Below are positions 46,482 through 56,396 of a stretch of 64,000 nt of DNA, piece after piece. Every line of letters starts with the position of its first letter. Position 1 is the first letter of the stretch. Under the pieces are notes generated by a model. That model worked only from the letters and a program-made list of their open reading frames with translations, did no database searches and was not told where the DNA came from. The stretch comes from G020354785 sp964521285 (GTDB lineage: Bacteria; Bacteroidota; Bacteroidia; Bacteroidales; UBA10428). The translations under genes were made by a program, and so were the position numbers. Location of the stretch: positions 1 through 64,000 of the forward strand of contig CAZFQS010000012.1 in assembly GCA_964521285.1 (NCBI GenBank), read 5' to 3'.

Positions 46482-49319
46482 TTAATCTGACATCTTCAAT
46501 TTAATAGTTTGCTTACCCCCATTGTAACTTATTAATTGATCATATGAAATACCCGCGTCATATTTCTTTGGCTGATCTTTTATTATATATACCACTTTAA
46601 TTTTCCTTTCTTCAGGCATTCCTGTATATGATCCTTTTATTTCGCCAATAGTTAAAGTCTGTGACAGGTCGTAGTATGAGAATGGTATATTAGTGAATTT
46701 GCCTTTCTCATAGTTGTAATTTACATTTTCATCTTCATAAAGTTCAAAGTATCCGTCCCTGCCAGCATACACATACAGCGTAATGGGATCTGCCGGTTTC
46801 TCCCCTGTATACTGAATCTCAGGTCCGATTGGAATAATTGAACCTTCTTTAACAAAAAGAGGTATCTTTTCAAGAGGGGCTTGCGCATCTATTGTCTGTC
46901 CGCCCCCCCAATATTTCCCTGAATAGAAGTCGTACCACCCTGTTGTTGAAGGCAGATAAACCTTCCTGCTTCTGGCCTTATATTCATAGACAGGACATAC
47001 CAGCAGGTACGGTCCGAACATATATTCATCTCCCGTATTTAGTACATTAGCATCATCAGCAAAGTCCATAACCAGGGCACGCATTATCGTGTAGTCGTCA
47101 AGGTAAGCTTTACCTGCAAGTGTATATATGTAGGGCATAAGGCTATACCTGAGCTTGTCGTAATATAACATAGATTTGTATTCTGCAGAATTTTCAGGAG
47201 CTACATTAAATATCTCCCTGTATGGAAACTGACCGTGCACTCTGAACAGGGGGCAAAAGGCTCCGAACTGAAACCACCTGGTTATCAGCTCTCGCCACTC
47301 AGCCAGATCTTCGCCTGTAGCATTTTCATAGCGGCGCTCCACTGAAAATCCGCCTATATCGTGAGTCCAGTATGGAATCCCTGATATGCAAAAATTCAGT
47401 CCTGCAGGAATTTGTAATTTAAGATCGCACCATCTTGAAGCAACATCTCCGCTCCAGGTAGCTGATGCATATCTCTGCTGACCTGCAAAAGCAGACCTGG
47501 TTAAGATAAATACCCTTTTATCAGGATTAGCCTCTCTTAAACCTTCATATACCACTTTTGAATTCATTAAGGAATAAGCATTAAAATATTGAGCACCCGG
47601 ACCCAGGGAAGTTGGACTCATTAACAGTTTTCTTTCTTCGATTGAATTATTTGACTCCATATCCGGCTCGGTGGCATCCATCCACCACGCATCAATGCCG
47701 ATGCTGTTAAGTTTGGTGTCAATCTGTTTCCAGAACAGTTTTCTTGCTTCCGGATTAAATGCATCATAAAAGGTTGAATTATATCCGATCCAGTCTTTTA
47801 TACCCTTGTCCAGATTCCTTTGATAGAGGAATCCGTTTTTTTGCATTTCCTCAAAATGTTTTGTGCCTGGGTAGAACTTTGGCCAGACAGATACCATTAT
47901 TCGTGCATTTAATTCATTATGCAATTCACTGACCATTCCTTCGGGATCAGGAAACCGTGTCGAGTCAAAATCATGTGAGCCCCATTTATCGGGTTCCCAG
48001 TATTGCCAGTCCAGTACAATATTGTCCAGGGGAATTTTTCTTTTTCTGAATTCCTTGACTACATTAAGCAGTTGCTCCTGTGACACGTATCTTTCCCTGC
48101 TTTGCCACAGGCCCATGGCCCATTTCGGCATTATCGGAGCTTTGCCTGTTATTTCGCGGTAACCGCTAATTACTTCATCGGCATTGGAACCATAGATAAA
48201 GTAGTAGTCAATTTGATTTCCTACCTCTGAAAAAAGGGAAAGTTTATTCTGTTCATCATTTTCCATAGGATCCAGGTGTTTCAGTGCAATATAAGCCATC
48301 CCCTGCGGATCCCATTCCAGCTTTATTGTATGCTTCTCACCCTTTAACATATCAATGGTAAACTTGTGATACCATGGATTCCATCCCTGCCTCCATTTAT
48401 CCATAATTAACTGATCGTCAATCCACAATTTAAAATATCCTGAAGCATATAAAACAAATTTGTGTTTTCCCCCGGTATCTGATGAAAGTGACCCCTGCCA
48501 TATCACCTTTCTTATATCCCTCATAGACAGATTCTCAGGTATATTAGAAAATGACTGAATATATTGATAGTCAATACTGTCCTCTAACCGGCTTAACAAC
48601 AGGCCAGTGTCACCATAATATTCTGCAGTCAGTCCGCCCTGTTCGTTATTTTTAGATAGAAGCTCAAGGGTCGAAATGGGCTGAAATTCCCGGGGATCGC
48701 CGAACCGTGTTATAGAATAATTATCCCATAGGATCCCGTAATTTTTATTTGAATATATAAAGGGGACTACTGCAACAATATTATGCTGTGCCAGTTCAAC
48801 ATCTTCTCCTTTATAGTTCATCTGGCCGTTCTGATGCTGCCCGAGTCCATAAAAAGCTTCATCAGCAGGTGATTCAAATACCTGTCTTATGCTGTAAAAC
48901 TGTTTACCTTCAACTGAAACAGGGGTGAATGTTTTACCTCCGCCAGGTTCTTCACTGAGAATGACCTGTCCTGTACTATCCCTGAATACAACTGCCCCTG
49001 AAGCCAGTGATACGCTTGCATTAATACATGAAGTTTTAAGTACTACCTCGCTGTTGGTTTCATCTATGCTCCACTGAACCGGTTTTGTATTATTGCCAGC
49101 TGTAATCAGACTTTCAAATTCAGGAAAATTATTTGCAGGGCTGGCCACAACATGTATAATTTTATCGGATACTACCTGGAGCTTAACAAGTTTTGCTTTG
49201 CCAGGTGCAACTTTTTTCAAATGTACTACAATACCATCTTCAGATTTTTTATAATTTTTTCTCTGGCAGGATGAGATTAGCAGTAACAAACAAGTAAAAT
49301 AAATAGTATGCTTTATCAT
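46482..49319 (-). CDS. GH31 alpha-xylosidase with PA14 insert, lipoprotein
   Basis: This 945-residue protein has the lipobox LISSC (Cys about 18). A GH31 N-terminal sandwich (AFYGLGQHQNGQMNYKGEDV) is interrupted by a PA14 domain (about 235-365; LTAEYYGDTGLLLSRLEDSI, HKFVLYASGYFKLWIDDQL). The barrel has the nucleophile D548 in AWWMDATEPD and the acid/base D625 in WSGDVASRW, and a C-terminal DUF5110-like domain follows. The PA14 insert is the mark of xyloglucan-specific alpha-xylosidases of GH31, which remove the non-reducing xylose from oligosaccharides. It is the first gene of the operon, 71 bases before susC. It is probably anchored in the outer membrane facing the periplasm. Confidence 0.93.
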   Translation of the reverse strand: MIKHTIYFTCLLLLISSCQRKNYKKSEDGIVVHLKKVAPGKAKLVKLQVVSDKIIHVVASPANNFPEFESLITAGNNTKPVQWSIDETNSEVVLKTSCINASVSLASGAVVFRDSTGQVILSEEPGGGKTFTPVSVEGKQFYSIRQVFESPADEAFYGLGQHQNGQMNYKGEDVELAQHNIVAVVPFIYSNKNYGILWDNYSITRFGDPREFQPISTLELLSKNNEQGGLTAEYYGDTGLLLSRLEDSIDYQYIQSFSNIPENLSMRDIRKVIWQGSLSSDTGGKHKFVLYASGYFKLWIDDQLIMDKWRQGWNPWYHKFTIDMLKGEKHTIKLEWDPQGMAYIALKHLDPMENDEQNKLSLFSEVGNQIDYYFIYGSNADEVISGYREITGKAPIMPKWAMGLWQSRERYVSQEQLLNVVKEFRKRKIPLDNIVLDWQYWEPDKWGSHDFDSTRFPDPEGMVSELHNELNARIMVSVWPKFYPGTKHFEEMQKNGFLYQRNLDKGIKDWIGYNSTFYDAFNPEARKLFWKQIDTKLNSIGIDAWWMDATEPDMESNNSIEERKLLMSPTSLGPGAQYFNAYSLMNSKVVYEGLREANPDKRVFILTRSAFAGQQRYASATWSGDVASRWCDLKLQIPAGLNFCISGIPYWTHDIGGFSVERRYENATGEDLAEWRELITRWFQFGAFCPLFRVHGQFPYREIFNVAPENSAEYKSMLYYDKLRYSLMPYIYTLAGKAYLDDYTIMRALVMDFADDANVLNTGDEYMFGPYLLVCPVYEYKARSRKVYLPSTTGWYDFYSGKYWGGGQTIDAQAPLEKIPLFVKEGSIIPIGPEIQYTGEKPADPITLYVYAGRDGYFELYEDENVNYNYEKGKFTNIPFSYYDLSQTLTIGEIKGSYTGMPEERKIKVVYIIKDQPKKYDAGISYDQLISYNGGKQTIKLKMSD

Positions 49320-49508
49320 TTTGTTTAGAATTTATTTATTGAAATTAATATCTTTTATTGATTTATTTTAAGTTATCAAAAAAATTATAACCAAAATATT
49401 GACAGAGGATAAGTTCTTAAATAATAAGCTATCAAAGACAGATGCATTTTTGTTAAATGTAACCATTGTATATAAGTCTGAAAAGTCCAAATGTTTTTAA
49501 ATAGGGAA

Positions 49509-52500
49509 TTAAATGTTAATAAAGATGTTTTGTGCTTTTCTTTTTCCGGCATACCGGGATGGCAATATATTAAATTCGGTTTTGAAGTACTTAGCGAAGT
49601 ATTTTGGATTATTGAAACCTACCTCATAAGCTATTTCCGAAACAGTTAACTGGCTTTTTTCAAGGAGACGGGCAGCTCTTTTCAACCTGATTATCCGGAT
49701 AAACTCAATAGGTGTCTTTCCTGTCAGAGATGATAATTTTTTATACAAATGCACCCTGCTCATTCCCAGCTCGTTACTTAACTCTTTAACAGAAAAATCA
49801 GGATTTGATATATTATTTTCAACTATTGCCAGTGCTTTTTGTATCAACTTTTCATCAAGAGAAGTGATGCTTATTTCTTTTGGAGTGATTTGTATGTGTT
49901 TGAGGTAGTTTTTACGCATCGATTCCCTGATTGTAATAAGGTTTTTTATACGAGACTGAAGTATTTCGAAATTAAAGGGTTTTGTGATGTAGTCATCAGC
50001 GCCGGTGTTAAATCCCTCAATCTTTTCCTTATCTCCTGCACGGGCAGTAAGAAGGATTACAGGGATATGAGATGTGCGCTGTTCACTTTTTACTTTACGG
50101 CACAGTTCTATTCCATCCATTTCAGACATTAGTATGTCACTAACAATTAGGTCAGGAATAACATTAAGGGTTTTTTCCCAGCCTTCTTTGCCACTGTCGG
50201 CCTCGATAATGTTATAATATTGTTTGAGGTTATCCTTAAGGTAGAACCTGAAATCGTGATTATCCTCTACAAGCAGGATCAATGGTTTTTTATTGTTAAT
50301 ATTTATATTTTCCTGCTGTCTGGTTACTTTTTTCTGTTCAGCATTTTCATCAGCGGGCAGTTCCAGATTTGCGGACAACTGATCTTTAATATAATCATCA
50401 GCATTTTTCACGGGTAGCAGAACGGAAAAGCTGGTGCCTTTATCAGATTCCCCTTTTAGGGAAATAGTACCTCCATGGAGTTTTACAAATTCTTTTGTTA
50501 ATGCCAATCCAATTCCGCTTCCTTTGTTGACGGCAGAGCCCGGTACCAAATTCTGAAAGAACCTGTCAAATATTTTGTTATGTTTATCTTCAGGTATTCC
50601 TATACCGGTATCACTTACTATGATATTCAGTAACTTTGAATTTTTCCCGGGGTCGTTGTTGGAATTAACCAAACTTATATTGACTGTTATACTTCCATGC
50701 TCAGGTGTAAATTTAAAAGCATTGGAAAGCAGGTTAAACATTATTTTTTCCAGTTTATCCTGATCAAAGAGCATTTCCAGTCCATTAACTTGTGACTGTA
50801 TTGAAAAATTAATTTTTTTCTTTTCAGCAAGGTCAGTAAATGATTCTGCAGTATCCTTTATATAACTTATTATGTCACCTTCAACAGGATTATAAGTGAA
50901 TTCCTCAACTTCCATTTTTCTGAAATCAAGCAACTGATTTACCAGGTTCAGGAGTCTTCTGACATTACGTGATATTAACAAAAACTGGCGCTTCTGTTCG
51001 GGATTTTTCGTACTTTTCATCATCTTATCAAGGGGAGAAGCAATTAAAGAAAGGGGAGTTCTTAACTCATGACTTACGTTTGTGAAAAATTTTATTTTCA
51101 TCATATCGAGCTCATGCATGTGTTTAGCTTCCTGTCTTTCCTGCTGGATCCTGTGATTCATTCTTTCCCTTTCAAGAATAAGTCTCCGTGAGAATAACAG
51201 GATACCAATTATAAAAACGGCGTATATGATAAAAGCTACAGGGGTTTTCCAGAATGGCGGTAAAATTTTTATTTTTAGGCTCGCACCTTCTTCATTCCAA
51301 TACCCGTCATTATTGCTTGCTTTAACTTTAAAAACATATTCTCCGGGATCAAGATTTGTGAATGTTGCTTTTCGCTGGCTTCCATCTGTTGTCAGCCAGT
51401 CTGTGTTAAAGCCTTCAAGAATATAAGCATAACTGTTTTTCCCCGGGTGGGAATAGCTTAGTGCTGCAAATTCAATAGAGAATACATTCTCTCTGTATTT
51501 TAATACTATTTCCCTTGTAAGTGTTATAGATTGTTTGAGAACGACTCTGCCATTTGCCTTTTCATTAACACCTATGCTTTTATTAAAAATTTGAAAATCT
51601 GTAAATACAAGTTCGGGAACAATAGTATTCTTCTTTATATCATCAGGATGAAAGATATTAAATCCGTTTGGACCCCCAAAAATCAATTCTCCCCGGCTTG
51701 TTTTACAGGCTGCGTTTTCATTAAATTCCCTGTCCTGTAGTCCATCGGTTTCGTCATAATTTTTAAAACTGAATGTATATTCACTATCATTTATATTCTT
51801 GCTGATTAATAAGTTTGAGAGACCATTTGGTGTACTAATCCAGAGATTACCATTATTATCTTCCAGAATTGATGAAATTGTATTATCAGGTAATCCGTCT
51901 TCCATCCTGAATACCATGGATGTTTGATCTTTCCTGTTAAAAAGATTCAACCCTTCCCTTGTACCAACCCATATAAGTCCGCGCATATCCTCTATAATTG
52001 CAATAATATTATTATTACTTATGCTCCTGTGATTATCCAAATCATGTGTATAATGAGTAAAAATACCTGTTTGTTTGTCAAGAAAATCTATGCCATGAGC
52101 ACTCCCGATCCATAAATTTCCGTCCCTGTCTTCAATAATTGATGAGATAAAGTCTGAATGTATTGAGTTAGCCTGGTCGCTCCTGTGATGTATAAACACA
52201 TCATTTCTGTGATCAAATCTATCAAGACCTCCGCCCAGTGTTCCAATCCATAGATTTTTTTCGGAGTCCTCAAATATTTCCCATACTCTGTCATCAGACA
52301 GGCTTTGGGGATCTGAGGGGTTATGCAGGTAATGTTTGAATTTTTTCCCGTCAAAGCAGTTTAATCCACCGTAGTAGGTTCCAATCCATAGATTTTGCAA
52401 ATGATCTATGCATAAACTTACAATTATATCATTGCTTATGCTGTTCTTGATATCCGGATCATGCAAATACCTGGTAAACCTGTTATTGTCACAGTTATAA

Positions 52501-53726
52501 AAGAGCAGCCCACCTCCGTTTGTCCCTATCCACAGATTACCTTTGGCATCTTCGGCAAAGCAATTAACATCATCATAGCTAAGACTAAAAGGATCTGATG
52601 CCTGATTTTTGAATAGGCGAAATTTGAAAATATCTTCATTGTAGTAATTAATGCCTTTTTTAAATGTGCCAATCCACATAATGCCCAAATCGTCCTTGAA
52701 TAAGGAGGTGATACTGTTTTGACCAAGACTTTTATCATCTTCATTATTGTGAGTAAGATATTTAAATGTAAAGGTTTTCTTATCCAAAAGATTGATACCT
52801 CCGTGATCAGTACCAATCCATATAAGTCCGTTATTATCCTGTGCAACACCTCTTACAATATTAGTATTTAAGTTAACGGCAGGTGATCCCTCCTGAAAGT
52901 GCCTAAAGGACTGCCGGGAAACATCAAAATAAAATATACCTCTTGCATAGTTAGACACGTAAATCCATAAATCTTCATCCGCATCAACAAAAAGATCATA
53001 TTCAAGATACTCACCCTTGTATCTGTGGTACAGAAAATCATTCCTGTAGATAATTCTGTGATTTTTGTAATCCATTTTTTCCAGCATGCCATTATGATGC
53101 ACTATCCAGAAATTATTTTGCGGTCCTTCACAAATATCAGCAATGTAATCTGTTGCTATGGAGTTGCTGTCATTTGCATTGTGATTGATATTGGCAATGG
53201 TATTTGTTTGAATGTTATATTTGTAGAGACTGGTTTCAGAACTTATAAACCAGTAGTTGCCCTGATTATCCCTCAATATATCACTCAGGGATTCATCCTG
53301 AATATTTAATGATCTTAAAAAAGCGGACGGGTCCCGGTTGAAAGTCTCTGTAAGCGGATCATAAATGTTAAATCCGCTTCGTGTTCCGACCCATAGTCTG
53401 CCAAGATGGTCCTCGAAGAGATCCCAGATAAAATTATCACTTATCGATGTTGTATCGCGGAGATCATGTCTGAAGATTTTAAAACTGTACCCGTCAAACC
53501 TGTTCAATCCTGACATGGTACCAAACCACATAAATCCCATATTGTCTTTAAGAATGCAGTTTATTTGATTATTTGACAGGCCGTTGTTAATATCGATACG
53601 GGAAAATTTGAAATTAGTGGGCTGGGATATGTGATCAAATACTGCAAAAAACAATAACACAAATACAAAAAGAATTTTGCGGTACACTGAAATAATTTTA
53701 TGCAGCGAATCTCTAAAACTAATCAT
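49509..53726 (-). CDS. Hybrid two-component system regulator (HTCS)
   Basis: This 1405-residue protein is a one-chain sensor and transcription factor. After a signal/membrane segment, propeller repeats fill about 40-690 (GLSNNQINCILKDNMGFMWF and similar). A Y_Y_Y domain lies near 800 (FTNLDPGEYVFKVKASNNDG) and a membrane segment near 840. The HisKA domain has His886 in TNVSHELRTPLSL, then HATPase (DTGIGIPEDKHNKIFDRFF, GSGIGLALTKEFV). The receiver has Asp1197 in IVSDILMSEMDG, and an AraC helix-turn-helix lies at about 1300-1400 (FSVKELSNELGMSRVHLYKK, EIAYEVGFNNPKYFAKYF). Such proteins bind an oligosaccharide in the periplasm and activate the adjacent utilisation operon, here 49319-31250, read in the same direction after a 189-base gap. 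Confidence 0.95.
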   Translation of the reverse strand: MISFRDSLHKIISVYRKILFVFVLLFFAVFDHISQPTNFKFSRIDINNGLSNNQINCILKDNMGFMWFGTMSGLNRFDGYSFKIFRHDLRDTTSISDNFIWDLFEDHLGRLWVGTRSGFNIYDPLTETFNRDPSAFLRSLNIQDESLSDILRDNQGNYWFISSETSLYKYNIQTNTIANINHNANDSNSIATDYIADICEGPQNNFWIVHHNGMLEKMDYKNHRIIYRNDFLYHRYKGEYLEYDLFVDADEDLWIYVSNYARGIFYFDVSRQSFRHFQEGSPAVNLNTNIVRGVAQDNNGLIWIGTDHGGINLLDKKTFTFKYLTHNNEDDKSLGQNSITSLFKDDLGIMWIGTFKKGINYYNEDIFKFRLFKNQASDPFSLSYDDVNCFAEDAKGNLWIGTNGGGLLFYNCDNNRFTRYLHDPDIKNSISNDIIVSLCIDHLQNLWIGTYYGGLNCFDGKKFKHYLHNPSDPQSLSDDRVWEIFEDSEKNLWIGTLGGGLDRFDHRNDVFIHHRSDQANSIHSDFISSIIEDRDGNLWIGSAHGIDFLDKQTGIFTHYTHDLDNHRSISNNNIIAIIEDMRGLIWVGTREGLNLFNRKDQTSMVFRMEDGLPDNTISSILEDNNGNLWISTPNGLSNLLISKNINDSEYTFSFKNYDETDGLQDREFNENAACKTSRGELIFGGPNGFNIFHPDDIKKNTIVPELVFTDFQIFNKSIGVNEKANGRVVLKQSITLTREIVLKYRENVFSIEFAALSYSHPGKNSYAYILEGFNTDWLTTDGSQRKATFTNLDPGEYVFKVKASNNDGYWNEEGASLKIKILPPFWKTPVAFIIYAVFIIGILLFSRRLILERERMNHRIQQERQEAKHMHELDMMKIKFFTNVSHELRTPLSLIASPLDKMMKSTKNPEQKRQFLLISRNVRRLLNLVNQLLDFRKMEVEEFTYNPVEGDIISYIKDTAESFTDLAEKKKINFSIQSQVNGLEMLFDQDKLEKIMFNLLSNAFKFTPEHGSITVNISLVNSNNDPGKNSKLLNIIVSDTGIGIPEDKHNKIFDRFFQNLVPGSAVNKGSGIGLALTKEFVKLHGGTISLKGESDKGTSFSVLLPVKNADDYIKDQLSANLELPADENAEQKKVTRQQENININNKKPLILLVEDNHDFRFYLKDNLKQYYNIIEADSGKEGWEKTLNVIPDLIVSDILMSEMDGIELCRKVKSEQRTSHIPVILLTARAGDKEKIEGFNTGADDYITKPFNFEILQSRIKNLITIRESMRKNYLKHIQITPKEISITSLDEKLIQKALAIVENNISNPDFSVKELSNELGMSRVHLYKKLSSLTGKTPIEFIRIIRLKRAARLLEKSQLTVSEIAYEVGFNNPKYFAKYFKTEFNILPSRYAGKRKAQNIFINI

Positions 53727-53960
53727 TAAAAAATGATAAAAATATTTATAATAATAGTGTAAAGGTATATTATAATTAATGCAGAGTTTGTTCAGGCTAA
53801 ATTATAAAAAATATATGAATGATACAGGTAACTTATCTCACTTAAGTAATATATGTTAATCATTAAGTCAGGTATTATTCCAAATTACTTTTTAAAATTT
53901 CAGGTAAAGCAATAATATATTTTTCTTTAATGTGGTTTTTAAAAATTAATATTTATATTC

Positions 53961-53987
53961 GTAACACGAAATTTAATATAGTAACAC
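53961..53987 (+). promoter_or_regulatory. Candidate NikR operator in front of nikR
   Basis: Two perfect half-sites GTAACAC (53961-53967 and 53981-53987) are separated by 13 bases, giving a 20-base period of about two helical turns. The second half-site ends one base before the nikR ATG. A related element with the same spacing precedes the receptor gene at 54407-54433, 21 of 27 positions identical. The 53727-53960 stretch is otherwise AT-rich, with no further feature seen. Confidence 0.65.
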
Positions 53988-53988
53988 T

Positions 53989-54390
53989 ATGTCAGTAATT
54001 AGATTTGGCGTCTCACTGGAAGAGCATTTAATGGGTGCTTTAGACAAATATGTTATTGAAAATAAGTTTCCCAACAGATCACGTGCTATAAGAAATCTGA
54101 TTGAAAAGAATATTGTTGAAAAGAAGTGGAAGTGTAACAACGAGGTTGCAGGAGCAATAGTATTGCTTTATGATCACCATAAAAGGGATATCACAAATAA
54201 AACCAACAGTGTTCAGCACGATTATCATAAATTTGTATTATCAGCGCAACATGTTCATCTTGACCATGATATGTGCCTGGAAACAATTGTTGTTAAGGGA
54301 AAAGCAAAGCAATTGACAGAGCTTGCAGATAAGTTGATTGCAATCAAGGGAGTGCAACACGGCAAACTTGTTATGACAAAAACAAATTAA
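53989..54390 (+). CDS. nikR: Nickel-responsive transcriptional regulator NikR
   Basis: This 133-residue protein has an N-terminal ribbon-helix-helix (VIRFGVSLEEHLMGALDKY, FPNRSRAIRNLIEK) and a C-terminal ACT-like domain. The nickel-binding residues of the family are all present with a +1 shift from E. coli NikR: H77, H88, H90 (in QHVHLDH) and C96 (DMCLETI). With nickel bound it is expected to repress uptake genes. The repeat ending one base before its start codon suggests autoregulation. It is followed after 58 bases by a TonB-dependent receptor with a similar repeat, so that receptor is the likely main target. Confidence 0.93.
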   Translation: MSVIRFGVSLEEHLMGALDKYVIENKFPNRSRAIRNLIEKNIVEKKWKCNNEVAGAIVLLYDHHKRDITNKTNSVQHDYHKFVLSAQHVHLDHDMCLETIVVKGKAKQLTELADKLIAIKGVQHGKLVMTKTN

Positions 54391-54406
54391 TTTTTTTTCA
54401 ATAATA

Positions 54407-54433
54407 GTAGCACGAAAATTAAAAAATTAACAT
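54407..54433 (+). promoter_or_regulatory. Candidate NikR operator in front of the receptor gene
   Basis: GTAGCAC (54407-54413) and TTAACAT (54427-54433) are again 13 bases apart. The 13-base spacer is also similar to that of the nikR copy (GAAAATT at its start versus GAAATTT). It ends 15 bases before the receptor ATG. Confidence 0.55.
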
Positions 54434-54448
54434 TTAACTAATTAAAAA

Positions 54449-56350
54449 ATGAAAAAAATATCAGGCTTAACCGGTTTGATTATTTTCACAGGACTTATCA
54501 CATCAGCACAGATTCTCGATGATACGATATCTCTGGAAGAAGTTGTTGTAACCGGAACAAAAGTTGAGGTTTCGAGAAAAAACATACCCTTGACAGTTTC
54601 AGTAATTAAAAGTGAAGAAATTGAGCAAAGTGATGAATCAGCTCTTTTACCTATAATTAGTGAAAGAGTGCCGGGTGTTTTTATTACAGAACGTGGAATA
54701 ACCGGATTTGGGGTGTCCACCGGGGCAGCAGGTCAAATAAACATACGTGGGTTAGGAGGTTCGCCCACGACCCAGGTTTTAATTTTAATTGACGGCAATC
54801 CGCAATTTATGGGCATGATGGGTCATCATTTGCCTGATGCTTATGTTGCGTCGGATGTTGAAAAAGTGGAAATAATTCGTGGTCCTGCTTCAATATTATA
54901 TGGGTCAAATGCTATGGGTGGTGTTATAAACATTATTACAAAAAAACAGGTTGAAGATGGCATTAAATTTAATTCAAGGATTTTATATGGATCGTACAAC
55001 ACTCAAAAATACATGGGCAAAGTGGGATTTAAGAAGAAGGGATTTAATGTTTTTTGCTCAGTAAATCATGACAGAACAGATGGTCACAGGGACTCATCAG
55101 ATTTTAAGATAACAAACGGTTATATTAAGGCAGGTTATGATATTAGTAATATATGGAAAGTGTCAGCTGATTTGTCTCTGGCGAAATTCAAAGCTTCTGA
55201 TCCTGGCCCCGAGTCAGGTATAGCAGGTGAAATGATAGATATACTAAGGGGTAAAACAGCGTTATCTGTTCAAAATAATTACAGGAATATAAAAGGAGCT
55301 CTTCATTTATATTACAATTTTGGCGAGCATGATATAACTGATGGCTGGCATTCAAATGATGTGCTCTATGGATTAATGGTATACCAGGGATTTAATTTAA
55401 TTCAGGGCAACACTGTTACCATCGGATATGATAAAATGATTTACGGAGGCAAGGGACATCCTATAATTGCTGTATTACGTGATGAAGACGGAAATATAAT
55501 TCGAGGACCTGAAGGCCCTCAATTCGTATTGGCTGAAAATGATAATAAATGGGTGACTATGACACATGATGCAGTATATTCATTTATACAACAGACTTTG
55601 TTTGAAAAATTAATTATTAACGGAGGCTTAAGATATGAAATGAATTCATATTACGGGAATGAGTTTATACCGCAGGCAGGTTTTGCTTATCATTTAAGTG
55701 AACTGACAAGTTTTAAAGGATCCGTATCAAAGGGATACAGGCCACCGTCTATCAGAGAATTGTATTTTTTCCCTACTGCCAACAATAAACTCGAACCAGA
55801 AAAAATGATTAATTATGAACTGGGATGGGAGCAGGACTGGATGAATAACAGGATACACACAGAAATAACAGGTTTTTTATGTAAAGGTGACAATCTTATA
55901 GTCAAGGTACCTGATGTAGCTCCGCCTCCGCCCCAGTATAAAAACACAGGGAAATTTCAGAATTATGGCATAGAAGTCGCATGGAATTACAGTCCGGTTA
56001 CCAGTCTTAAGTTAAGCGGCAACTATACCTTTATTAATATGAAGAAGAAATTAATAGCCACACCCGAACATAGCTTATTTTTATCAGGTAATTATCATTG
56101 GCAAAAATTTATATTTAATCTGAAATTGCAGACCATTATTAATCTATATGGGGAAAATCAGAATGGGGCAATCGATATTATTGAGAATAACTATTTCTTA
56201 TTGGGAACAAAAATTAGTTACAGGGCATTAAAATATCTTAGTATTTTCTTAAGCGGGGAAAACCTGCTTAATCAGGATTACCAGATGCTTTATGATTATC
56301 CTATGCCAGGAATTAGTTTTATGTCAGGTTTAAATATCAAACTGAATTAA
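54449..56350 (+). CDS. TonB-dependent outer membrane receptor, probable nickel (chelate) uptake
   Basis: This 633-residue protein has a signal peptide ending near SAQ. A TonB box-like ISLEEVVVTGTKVEVS leads into the plug (about 40-155; VPGVFITERGITGFGVSTG, INIRGLGGSPTTQVLILIDG, EIIRGPASILYGSNAMGG) and a 22-strand barrel ending in FMSGLNIKLN. Its size and the lack of a SusC regulatory domain place it with BtuB/FepA-like receptors for metals or small chelates. No SusD follows. NikR upstream and a NicO-type permease downstream make nickel or a nickel complex the likely substrate (inference). It also contains a Met/His-rich plug loop (MGMMGHHLPDAY) that could touch a metal. Confidence 0.88.
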   Translation: MKKISGLTGLIIFTGLITSAQILDDTISLEEVVVTGTKVEVSRKNIPLTVSVIKSEEIEQSDESALLPIISERVPGVFITERGITGFGVSTGAAGQINIRGLGGSPTTQVLILIDGNPQFMGMMGHHLPDAYVASDVEKVEIIRGPASILYGSNAMGGVINIITKKQVEDGIKFNSRILYGSYNTQKYMGKVGFKKKGFNVFCSVNHDRTDGHRDSSDFKITNGYIKAGYDISNIWKVSADLSLAKFKASDPGPESGIAGEMIDILRGKTALSVQNNYRNIKGALHLYYNFGEHDITDGWHSNDVLYGLMVYQGFNLIQGNTVTIGYDKMIYGGKGHPIIAVLRDEDGNIIRGPEGPQFVLAENDNKWVTMTHDAVYSFIQQTLFEKLIINGGLRYEMNSYYGNEFIPQAGFAYHLSELTSFKGSVSKGYRPPSIRELYFFPTANNKLEPEKMINYELGWEQDWMNNRIHTEITGFLCKGDNLIVKVPDVAPPPPQYKNTGKFQNYGIEVAWNYSPVTSLKLSGNYTFINMKKKLIATPEHSLFLSGNYHWQKFIFNLKLQTIINLYGENQNGAIDIIENNYFLLGTKISYRALKYLSIFLSGENLLNQDYQMLYDYPMPGISFMSGLNIKLN

Positions 56351-56396
56351 AATACTTTCCTGAAGAATATTAGATAATACCAGATATTTACAAAAA

